DNA from: Actinoplanes lobatus
GTDB lineage: Bacteria; Actinomycetota; Actinomycetes; Mycobacteriales; Micromonosporaceae
NCBI RefSeq assembly: GCF_014205215.1
Contig: NZ_JACHNC010000001.1
Location: forward strand, 8,986,501 to 9,050,500
Length of the DNA stretch: 64,000 bases
Direction of reading: 5' to 3'
Part shown: one piece after another, positions 35,379-41,908 of the stretch
Position numbering within the stretch: the first letter of the stretch is position 1
Layout: each line of letters begins with the position of its first letter
Notes under the pieces: model-generated
The model's database searches: none
Told to the model about the DNA's origin: nothing
The model's input: only the letters and a program-made list of their open reading frames with translations
Program-made: the position numbers and the translations under genes

Positions 35379-35444
35379 TCAGTGCCAGGGGTACGCGCCC
35401 GCGAGGGCCTTACGCGCGAAGCGCGCCTTGATTCGCTGGATCAT
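35379..35444 (-). CDS. Candidate RiPP precursor peptide, 21 residues
   Basis: The basic leader-like part MIQRIKARFARKALAG is followed by the aromatic C-terminus AYPWH. The ATG overlaps the stop of the FMN oxidase (ATGA) and has a near-perfect GGAGGT 7 nt upstream. The frame stops with TGA directly after His. Size, positive amphipathic leader and an aromatic/His tail next to a P450 match the precursors of P450-modified peptides (biarylitides end in Tyr-x-His; tryptorubin-type peptides have short Lys/Leu leaders and aromatic cores). Tyr, Trp and His are the likely crosslinking residues. It is too short for standard gene finders. Confidence 0.75.
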   Translation of the reverse strand: MIQRIKARFARKALAGAYPWH

Positions 35445-36538
35445 GCAGAACACCTCCACTCTTCGTCGACAGTGATTTCCGTGGCGGTACGGACCACCAG
35501 GTCTGTGGGGACGTCGCGCAGGCTGTCCACACCGAGCTGCCTCGCCACGTCCAGGAGTTCCTGCCGGAGCACGTCGATCACGTGGAACACGCCGTCCTCG
35601 CCGTCGGCCGCCAGGCCCCAGACGTACGGGCGGCCGATGCACACGGCCGTGGCGCCCAGCGCGAGCGCCTTGATCACGTCGGCGCCGCTGCGGATGCCGC
35701 CGTCCATCAGTACGGGTATCCGCCCGGCCGTGGCGGCGACGACGCCGGGGAGTGCGTCGATCGCCGCGACCGTGTCGTCGAGTTGCCGGCCGCCGTGGTT
35801 GGACACGATCAGCGCGGACACCCCGCGGGCGGCGAGTTCGCCCGCGTCGGCCGGGTGCAGCACCCCTTTGACGACCACCGGCAGCGCGGTCCGCTCGCGG
35901 ATGAAGTCGAGCTGCTCCCAGGTGAGCGGCCAGCGTGGCAGCCGGGTGTCGGGTGGCACCCAGCCGTCGGAGAAGCCGCTCTCCCGGTGGATGCCGAACC
36001 GCACCTCCGGCGGGGTGGCGAACCCGGCCCGCAGCATGGCGAGCCGCCGCGACGGATGGCTGTTGTCGACGGTGACGACCAGGGCGCGGGCGTCCAGGGA
36101 CTCGGCGAGCCGGATCGTACGGGTCACGTCGTCCCGGCTGCCGTAGCAGTACAGCTGGAACCAGAACGGCCCCTGCCCGGCGATGTCGGTGAGGCTGTGG
36201 TGGCTGTCGTTGCTGACGATCGGCAGCACCCCGGCCCGGCGTGCCGCCCGGGAGACCGGCAGTTCGGCCTCCGGGTGGAACAGCCGCAGCGGGCTGGTCG
36301 GCGCCAGCAGCACCGGCAGGGTGGACTCGAATCCCAGCACGTCGGCGCCGGTGCCCGGGTCGGCCACCCCGTTGAGCGGGCGCGGCCGCAGTTTCCAGCG
36401 GCGCAGCGCGGCCTCGTTGTGGCGGACGCCGTCGTCGCGGCCCGCGCCGCCGGCCAGGTAGGCCCAGCGGGCGTCGTCGAGGGCGGTCCGGGCGGCGCGC
36501 TCGAAGTCGTCGAGGTTCAGCAGGCGGTCGGTGATCAT
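35441..36538 (-). CDS. FMN-dependent alpha-hydroxy-acid oxidase of the P450-peptide cluster
   Basis: The product has 365 residues, complete. Family motifs: DARWAYLAGGAGRDDG near the start, FWFQLYCYG, LPVVVKGVLHPADA (catalytic Lys), [11 protein letters not shown] (catalytic His about residue 248), and LMDGGIRSGADVIKALALGA (FMN phosphate). The homologue MftD in mycofactocin biosynthesis oxidises a peptide-derived amine, a precedent for this fold acting on RiPPs. It is coupled to the dioxygenase before it and the peptide after it by ATGA overlaps. Its substrate is unknown; a peptide N-terminus or a hydroxylated residue is possible. Confidence 0.85.
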   Translation of the reverse strand: MITDRLLNLDDFERAARTALDDARWAYLAGGAGRDDGVRHNEAALRRWKLRPRPLNGVADPGTGADVLGFESTLPVLLAPTSPLRLFHPEAELPVSRAARRAGVLPIVSNDSHHSLTDIAGQGPFWFQLYCYGSRDDVTRTIRLAESLDARALVVTVDNSHPSRRLAMLRAGFATPPEVRFGIHRESGFSDGWVPPDTRLPRWPLTWEQLDFIRERTALPVVVKGVLHPADAGELAARGVSALIVSNHGGRQLDDTVAAIDALPGVVAATAGRIPVLMDGGIRSGADVIKALALGATAVCIGRPYVWGLAADGEDGVFHVIDVLRQELLDVARQLGVDSLRDVPTDLVVRTATEITVDEEWRCSA

Positions 36539-37500
36539 GAGGCCACCGCCTCGGCGAGTGTGCGGATGCCGGCGCTGTCGGGTTCGAGCCCGTAGCGGGA
36601 CATCAGCCGGGTCACGTCACGCAGCACGTAGGTACGCAGCAGCCAGCGGTCGCGGGCGTCGTAGCGGGCCGCGAACGAGTCACGGCCGTGCAGGCAGCGG
36701 CTGTTGGAGAAGGCCACCAGGCTGCCGGGACCGAGCCGCACATGATGCGCGACGCTTTCCGCGGACTTCAGGAAATCGGTGACCGCGGCCCGGCGGTGCG
36801 GATTCTCGGCAACGATGGAACTGTGCCAGCGAATCGTCGGCCAATCGATTGATCCACCGATCGGGACGACGTCGTCGATGACGCTGGCTTGCGAGAAACT
36901 TTCCGGGGCGGCGATCCGGAAACGCTGCCCGCGCAATTCTCGAACAGTCTCCGGACGGCATCGGAGAATGGCGTCGGCGATCCGGACCAGCCGGGTCGCG
37001 GGTCGCGGCTCCGGACTGCGGACCCCGTAGAGGACCACGAAATCCGGGCGGATGTCGTGGAAGGCCACCTCGGTGTGCAGCGACAGGTCCACCGCCGAGG
37101 ACGCGTTCGACTGGGTCGCCGCGCCCTCCGGACGGGGCCGGACGTCGTGGACGAGGTCGCCGTCCTTCTCCGCCCGGTACCCGTACTCGTGGCCGAGCCG
37201 CCGGGTCACCATGCCCAGCCAGGTCCAGCCCAGCACGGGTGCGGCGGGCTCGTCGGCCGGCAGGCCGTGGACGACGACCGCGTCGGCGGCGCCGTCCCGC
37301 AGCCGGTCCAGCGCGTCACGGACCCGCTCCGGCAAAAGCGTGTCGTTCAGCGCGGCGAGCCGGAAATGCTCGTCGGTGTCCCGGCGGTCGGGATGCCCGG
37401 AAACGCGGCCGACGACCTGTTCCCGTGCCCGCCGCGCCATTTCCGCGGCCTCGGAAACGGAGATCGATTCCGTCAGCACACCGCTCGGTGATGCGGTCAC
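36535..37500 (-). CDS. Fe(II)/2-oxoglutarate dioxygenase, TauD / clavaminate-synthase-like
   Basis: The product has 321 residues. The metal-binding facial triad is visible as His142-x-Glu144 in SLHTEVAFHD and a distal His in SRCLHGRDSF, with an Arg for 2-oxoglutarate in RYDARDRWLLRTYV. The overall pattern resembles the arginine/asparagine beta-hydroxylase and clavaminate synthase group, which hydroxylate free or carrier-bound amino acids. It is the first gene of the operon. The GTG at 37500 is chosen because GGGAGG lies 8 nt upstream; a GTG at 37509 would overlap that site. Confidence 0.8.
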   Translation of the reverse strand: MTASPSGVLTESISVSEAAEMARRAREQVVGRVSGHPDRRDTDEHFRLAALNDTLLPERVRDALDRLRDGAADAVVVHGLPADEPAAPVLGWTWLGMVTRRLGHEYGYRAEKDGDLVHDVRPRPEGAATQSNASSAVDLSLHTEVAFHDIRPDFVVLYGVRSPEPRPATRLVRIADAILRCRPETVRELRGQRFRIAAPESFSQASVIDDVVPIGGSIDWPTIRWHSSIVAENPHRRAAVTDFLKSAESVAHHVRLGPGSLVAFSNSRCLHGRDSFAARYDARDRWLLRTYVLRDVTRLMSRYGLEPDSAGIRTLAEAVAS

Positions 37501-37542
37501 GCCCTCCACCTCCCTCGCATTTCCGTTTTCCCGTTGCCGAGA

Positions 37543-37572
37543 ACGTTACGGATTCGAGGAATAGCGGGGCAA
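37543..37572 (-). promoter_or_regulatory. Probable promoter of the P450-peptide operon
   Basis: On the minus strand: TTGCCC (37572-37567), 18-nt spacer, TAACGT (37548-37543, TAnnnT). It lies after the terminator at 37585-37618 and 43 nt before the first start codon, so it would drive the operon alone. Confidence 0.5.
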
Positions 37573-37584
37573 TACCGAACGGCA

Positions 37585-37618
37585 CGGATAGGGGTTCTTG
37601 ATCGAGAACCCCTATCCG
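37585..37618 (-). terminator. Terminator of the acyl-CoA dehydrogenase gene
   Basis: A 14-bp perfect stem (37585-37598 with 37605-37618) has a 6-nt loop and starts 7 nt after the acyl-CoA dehydrogenase stop. It separates that transcript from the P450-peptide operon. Confidence 0.85.
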
Positions 37619-37625
37619 CCGATTG

Positions 37626-39335
37626 TCAGGGGCGCATCTCGTAGGCGCCGACCAGGGCGAGGACCTGATCCCAGACGGCCGCGTCGCGCTTCTCGTCGGT
37701 CACCGGGCGGCGGACGTGGGCCAGCGCCCAGGCCGCCTGCGCCTCGGTGGTGGCGGCCTTGCCGTGCAGCTCGGTGGCGTAGGCCGAGAAGTCCCGGACC
37801 AGGATCGCGAAGATCTCGTCCAGCAGGTCGTCGTCCACTCCGGCCGGTCCGGCCTGCTCCAGGATCAGCTGTCCGTAGACGATCAGCGCGAACAGGTGGC
37901 CGATCGCGAGCAGGAAGTCCAGGTCCTTCTGCTGCTCCTCGCTCGGGGCGTGCTCCCGCAGCAGCGCGCAGAACCCGTCGGCCTGCTCCCGGAACCGGGC
38001 GACGTTCGGGATCGCGGCGGCGGCGTCGTACGCGGTCCGCCAGTCGTGGAAGCGGATGGCGCCGAGCCCGCGCGCCGGGCCCTGCCGGAACAGGAACTCG
38101 TCGTCGGCCGGGTCGTGCCGCGTCGCGACGGGCTCGTAGGTGGCCGGGTTGAACAGGTAGTTCGGCATGAACTTGAGGATCAGCGCCAGGTTGACGTGCA
38201 CCGTGCCCTCAAGTTTCGGCAGGCCACGGATGTCCATGGCGGCCTTGTCGAAGTAGGTGTCCGCCTCGAAGCCCTTGGCCGCGATGACGTCCCACATCAG
38301 GTCGACGACCTTCTCGCCCTCGGTGGTGACCTTCATCTTCGTCATCGGGTTGAACAGCAGATAACGGCGGTCGTCGGGGCCGGCGCTGCGGAAGTAGTCG
38401 ACGGCGCGGTCGCTGAACAGCTTCATGGCGACGAGCCGGGCGTACGCGTCGGTCAGCTCCCGCCGCACGTGCGGGAACGCGGTGACCGGCTTGCCGTACA
38501 GAATGCGCTGGTGGGCGTGGGTGACGGCCTCGTACATGGCGTGCTCGCAGATGCCGATCGCGGCCGTACACAGGTTGAACTTGCCCACGTTGACTGTATT
38601 GAGTGCAGCATCGAATGCACTCTTGCCGGTGTGCAGTACATCTACTGCATTGACTGGATAGTCAATCAACTCGAACGTGCTGACGTACATCTGCTTGTTC
38701 ACGACGTTCTTGATCAGGTGGTAGTTCTCGTGCCGGCTGTCGGCGGAGAAGAACACGTACCCGTCCGGGCCCTCGACGTCGGAGCGGCGGCCGAACACCG
38801 ACACCAGCCCGGCCACGTTGCCGTTGCCGATGTAGTACTTGGTGCCGCTCGCGGTGAACCCGCCGTCGCCGGTCGGCGTGAGGATCATGTCGGTGGCGTA
38901 GATGTCGGCGCCGTGGCCGCGCTCGGACAGCGCGAACGCCATCACGTGACCCTCGTCGAGCAGCTCGGCGGCCCGCTTGCGCTGGACCTCGTTGGCGCTC
39001 TGCCACACCGGGCCGAGACCGAGAACGGTCACCTGCCACGTGTACCAGTAGTCGAGCCCGTAGAAGCCGAGGATCTCGCTGAGCGCGGCGTTGCGGGCGG
39101 TGTCCCAGCGCTTGTCCGGGTTGCCAGCCGCGTCGGCGGCCGGGGTCAGGAACGTCGCGAACAGGCCCTCACGTGCCGAGAACTCCAGGAAGTCGTCGTA
39201 CCAGCTCCGGTCGATGTAGCTCTTGACCAGCGCGTTCTTGCCGCGTTCCTCGAAGAAGGCGACCAGCGCGCGCAGCAGCCGGCGGCTCTCGTCGTCGAGG
39301 TGCGCGGGGTCGTAGGTGTTGGGGTTGAGGAGCAC
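37626..39335 (-). CDS. Acyl-CoA dehydrogenase-family flavoprotein
   Basis: The product has 569 residues, longer than the classical 380-residue enzymes. Recognisable segments are AFALSERGHGADIYATDMIL (the FAD/substrate loop equivalent of tE.x.GSD), GTKYYIGNGNVAGLVSVFG, and a C-terminal helical domain with FNLCTAAIGICEHAMYEAVTHA. It would use FAD and an electron-transfer partner to desaturate an acyl-CoA. The GTG at 39335 has AAAGGAA upstream. It starts 11 bp after the PadR stop and is probably controlled by it. A 66-bp low-GC patch with three hairpins lies inside (38601-38666). Confidence 0.85.
   Translation of the reverse strand: MLLNPNTYDPAHLDDESRRLLRALVAFFEERGKNALVKSYIDRSWYDDFLEFSAREGLFATFLTPAADAAGNPDKRWDTARNAALSEILGFYGLDYWYTWQVTVLGLGPVWQSANEVQRKRAAELLDEGHVMAFALSERGHGADIYATDMILTPTGDGGFTASGTKYYIGNGNVAGLVSVFGRRSDVEGPDGYVFFSADSRHENYHLIKNVVNKQMYVSTFELIDYPVNAVDVLHTGKSAFDAALNTVNVGKFNLCTAAIGICEHAMYEAVTHAHQRILYGKPVTAFPHVRRELTDAYARLVAMKLFSDRAVDYFRSAGPDDRRYLLFNPMTKMKVTTEGEKVVDLMWDVIAAKGFEADTYFDKAAMDIRGLPKLEGTVHVNLALILKFMPNYLFNPATYEPVATRHDPADDEFLFRQGPARGLGAIRFHDWRTAYDAAAAIPNVARFREQADGFCALLREHAPSEEQQKDLDFLLAIGHLFALIVYGQLILEQAGPAGVDDDLLDEIFAILVRDFSAYATELHGKAATTEAQAAWALAHVRRPVTDEKRDAAVWDQVLALVGAYEMRP
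38601..38666. repeat. Three consecutive perfect hairpins inside a coding region
   Basis: GAGTGCA/TGCACTC (38601-38622, 8-nt loop), TGCAGTA/TACTGCA (38632-38649, 4-nt loop) and ATTGACT/AGTCAAT (38649-38666, 4-nt loop). The codons here (GCA, GTA, AAT, ACA, TAT) are strongly unlike the GC-ending codons of the rest of the gene, while the protein sequence looks conserved. The cause is unknown; a regulatory RNA structure or protein site is possible. Confidence 0.5.
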
Positions 39336-39346
39336 AGGGGTTCCTT

Positions 39347-39892
39347 TCAGAGTGCTCGGAGCGTGTGGAGGACGTCGTCGAGCCAGTCGAGCAGCATCCG
39401 CTCGTAGGCGATGCCGCCGCGCAGGACCACGTGCTGGAGCCGCTGCCCGACATCCAACGCGCCCGGATCCGGAAAATCCCGCTTTTCGCCATTCAGGTAG
39501 GTCGCGAGCAGCGCCTCGTGCTCGGCCCGGTACCGCGTCACCTCGGCGAGCAGGTCGGCCCGCCCGGCCCCGTCGGTGAACGCCGCGCCCCGGATCTTCA
39601 CGGCCAGCTCGTGCCGCACCGCCTCCGGCTGCACCGGCGCCCGCAGCCACTCGGCGAGCGTCCGCCGGCCGAGGCCGGTGACCGAGAAGCTGCGCTTGTC
39701 GGGCCGGCCGTCCTGGCCGATCTCCTCGGCCACCACCCAGCCGTCCGACTCCATCCGCCGCAGCACGCGGTAGATCTGCTGGTGCGTCGCGGTCCAGAAC
39801 CGGCCGATCGAGCGCTCGAACCGCCCGGCCAGCTCATATCCGGACCCGGGCTGCTCGAGCAGGGAGACCAGGATCGCGTGTTCCAGCGCCAT
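39347..39892 (-). CDS. PadR-family regulator (long form with C-terminal domain)
   Basis: The product has 181 residues. The winged helix reads LEHAILVSLLEQPGSGYELAG, then FWTATHQQIYRVLRRMESDGWV, with the GRPDKRSFSVTGLGRRTL wing. The C-terminal helical half (RAEHEALLATYLNGE) is the Vir_act_alpha_C dimerisation domain of PadR subfamily 1. It is followed at 11 bp by the acyl-CoA dehydrogenase gene and preceded by a strong palindrome. Confidence 0.9.
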   Translation of the reverse strand: MALEHAILVSLLEQPGSGYELAGRFERSIGRFWTATHQQIYRVLRRMESDGWVVAEEIGQDGRPDKRSFSVTGLGRRTLAEWLRAPVQPEAVRHELAVKIRGAAFTDGAGRADLLAEVTRYRAEHEALLATYLNGEKRDFPDPGALDVGQRLQHVVLRGGIAYERMLLDWLDDVLHTLRAL

Positions 39893-39900
39893 GCCCGCAT

Positions 39901-39928
39901 CTTGCTATGCAACTCGTTTCATAGCAAG
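39901..39928. promoter_or_regulatory. PadR operator (perfect inverted repeat)
   Basis: CTTGCTATG and CATAGCAAG are separated by 10 bp, 8 bp upstream of the padR ATG. The inner ATG-N10-CAT core fits classical PadR binding sites. It also lies 31 bp before the divergent signal peptidase gene, which it might influence. Confidence 0.8.
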
Positions 39929-39959
39929 CGGCCCCTTCGGGCCGATAAGATCCCCTTCG

Positions 39960-40589
39960 ATGTACGGACGTCCGCCGCGCATTCGTGGCCTCGCACTGGC
40001 CGCCGGGCTGATCCTGCTCCTCGGCTCCGCCGGGCTGTTCCTGACCCGCTACCGCGTCTACGCCGTACCCAGCGCCTCGATGAGCCCCGGGATCGAACCC
40101 GGCGACCGCATCGTCGTGGACACCTGGTCCCAGGATGCCGCCCGCGGCGACGTGGTGCTGGTCGACGGCGAAACCCGCCTGGTCAAACGCGTCGCGGCGA
40201 TCGGCGGCGACGTCGTGGCCTGCTGCACGGCCGACGCCCGGGTGACCGTCGGCGGAACCCCCGCGGCACAGCCCCCGGCGGCCGGCAACGAGCCGTTCTC
40301 GGTGGCGGTCGCCCCGGGCCGGCTCTTCCTGCTCGGCGACAACCCGGGCGTCTCGGCCGACTCCCGGGCCGCGGCCGTCACCACCGACGAGTCCGACGGC
40401 GACGGCACCGTGGCGGCCACCACGGTCGGCGGGCGGGTCGTGGCGGTGCTCGCCCCCGGTGAGCGCGGGGGCCTGCTGCCGGATCGTGCGGGGGCGGCGC
40501 TTCGCCGTACCTCTTGGGGTGCTCTCGCCGGAATCGCCCTGCTGGCCGCCGCCGGCCTCCTCGCCCTTCTCCCCCGCCGGGCTTCTTGA
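39960..40589 (+). CDS. lepB: Type I signal peptidase (S26 family)
   Basis: The product has 209 residues. An N-terminal TM helix (GLALAAGLILLLGSAGLFL) precedes the catalytic Ser in VPSASMSPGIEPGDRIVV, the catalytic Lys in TRLVKRVAAIGGD, and the GDNPGVSADSR box, where the normal GDN-x-x-x-S-x-DSR pattern holds. A second TM helix lies at the C-terminus (ALAGIALLAAAGLLALL). It cleaves signal peptides at the outer membrane face. This is probably one of several paralogues. The ATG at 39960 is close to the PadR operator. Confidence 0.85.
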   Translation: MYGRPPRIRGLALAAGLILLLGSAGLFLTRYRVYAVPSASMSPGIEPGDRIVVDTWSQDAARGDVVLVDGETRLVKRVAAIGGDVVACCTADARVTVGGTPAAQPPAAGNEPFSVAVAPGRLFLLGDNPGVSADSRAAAVTTDESDGDGTVAATTVGGRVVAVLAPGERGGLLPDRAGAALRRTSWGALAGIALLAAAGLLALLPRRAS

Positions 40590-40659
40590 GATCTTTCGTG
40601 GCTTCCTGATTTCGTGCCGTGCCGCGACGCCGGGTATGAGCCCGATCAACCTCAGCGGC

Positions 40660-41385
40660 TCACAACAACGCCTCGATGATCTTGATCGCTCGTTCCTCGT
40701 GGTCGGCGTAGGCGTCCGGCTCTGCCGATCGTTGTACGGCCTGCGCCGCGTCGCCGGGGCTCTTGGACTCCCAGCCGGACACCTTGACCAGCCGCTCGTA
40801 GAAGGCACCAGCGGCGTAGCGCGGATTCATCAGCTGCGCAACGCTGCCCCAGCCCTGACTCGGACGCTGCTGGAAGACACCGAGCGAGTCGAAGTTGTCG
40901 CCGCTTCCCTCGTTCGGCCGGTCGAGTGAAGCCGGGACCGAGGGGTTGGCCAGGTTGCGCAGGCTGGACTCCTGCAACCCGGTCATCATGGCCACCAGCA
41001 TCGCGCGGCGGGGAAGACCACGCTCCTGAGCGACCCGCACGATCACCGCGGCGTTGTTCATCTGCGTCTGGTTGAGGCCCGTCACCGGCCGCGGTGGCCG
41101 AGAGGGGGTCGACGAGCGGCTGGGAACCGCTCCGGACCCGGAAGGGACCGGCGTCGAGGGGACGCGATCTCCACCTCGCGTGGCAGCGCTCGTCTTCCGC
41201 GGAAGCGCGGCGTCGATCGCGACCGGCTCCGTGGTCGGCTGTTCGGCGCCGCTGACCACGATGATCGCGCCCACGGCGGCCGCGACGAGGCTCATCGCCG
41301 TCAGGAAAGCCATCGTGCGGCCCGATCGCCGGCTTCGGCGCCGGCCTTTCCGGTGACGCCGTGCCGACCAGTCCGTCCCGTACAT
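40660..41385 (-). CDS. Secreted/membrane-anchored protein with lysozyme-like C-terminal domain
   Basis: The product has 241 residues. A very basic cytoplasmic start (RRHRKGRRRSRRSGR) leads to one TM helix (TMAFLTAMSLVAAAVGAIIVV), a Pro/Ser/Thr linker, and a C-terminal domain NNAAVIVRVAQERGLPRRAMLVAMMTGLQESSLRN, with later GVFQQRPSQGWGS and YAAGAFYERLVKV. This pattern is frequent in actinobacterial peptidoglycan-lytic-like proteins; the catalytic Glu may be in LQESS. Function is inferred. The N-terminal border is uncertain, since the frame stays open upstream. Confidence 0.65.
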   Translation of the reverse strand: MYGTDWSARRHRKGRRRSRRSGRTMAFLTAMSLVAAAVGAIIVVSGAEQPTTEPVAIDAALPRKTSAATRGGDRVPSTPVPSGSGAVPSRSSTPSRPPRPVTGLNQTQMNNAAVIVRVAQERGLPRRAMLVAMMTGLQESSLRNLANPSVPASLDRPNEGSGDNFDSLGVFQQRPSQGWGSVAQLMNPRYAAGAFYERLVKVSGWESKSPGDAAQAVQRSAEPDAYADHEERAIKIIEALL

Positions 41386-41908
41386 GTCCGGCCGGGATCC
41401 GGACCGCCGGTGCGCTACGTCGCCCGGCCTGCCGGCCGTCGACCACGCTTCGCCGTCACCGGGCTGGATGTACGCGACGCGTTGACGCGGAACCGAAGGC
41501 CGGGCCGGCGGAACCCCGCCCGGTCGTCGATACCGTGCGGGTTCGGCCGAATGCTCTGCGTCAGGCGCGCGATCACCACGGGCTGTTCGATCGGATACTG
41601 CCGGATGATCCGAGAACGCCGGCGCCACGAACGCGACCACCCTTCCGCAAACAACTGGTCTCTGCCTGGCATTACGGAGGTCCGATGGTCGGCGGATCAA
41701 AGCCGCGACGATCAGAAGCCGACGCCGGCGGCGCGGGGCGAAGCACCCTGGTGATCCAGCGGGGGTCACCCGGATGGGTTCTGGACACGCGAGGTAGTCG
41801 AATTGAATGATTTGCGCGGTCAGATGCACCGGATCTGGGCGTGACAGCTGAACCGCTCCGCGACGACGTGGATGGCTGGGGGTCCCGTGGCCGGAGGGAT
41901 GGTCCGAG
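41386..41908. other. Intergenic region between divergent genes
   Basis: This 523-bp stretch lies between the start of the lysozyme-like gene (minus) and the hybrid kinase gene (plus). Open frames exist on both strands but they are Arg/Pro-rich without domain character. I see no convincing promoter, riboswitch or terminator, although a gene remnant cannot be excluded. Confidence 0.4.

Noticed and set aside
37626..39892. Acyl-CoA dehydrogenase and PadR as part of the P450-peptide operon
   Set aside because: A 14-bp-stem terminator and a separate promoter-like sequence divide them, and the PadR operator controls them as their own unit. A biosynthetic link remains possible but is not supported by transcription signals.
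41386..41700. Cyclic-di-AMP (ydaO-type) riboswitch before the lysozyme-like gene
   Set aside because: Such riboswitches often precede cell-wall hydrolase genes in actinobacteria, but I could not find the conserved core motifs here.
41361..41810. 149-codon plus-strand frame in the region before the hybrid kinase
   Set aside because: Low-complexity Arg/Pro composition, overlaps the basic N-terminus of the opposite gene, no ribosome binding site or domain.
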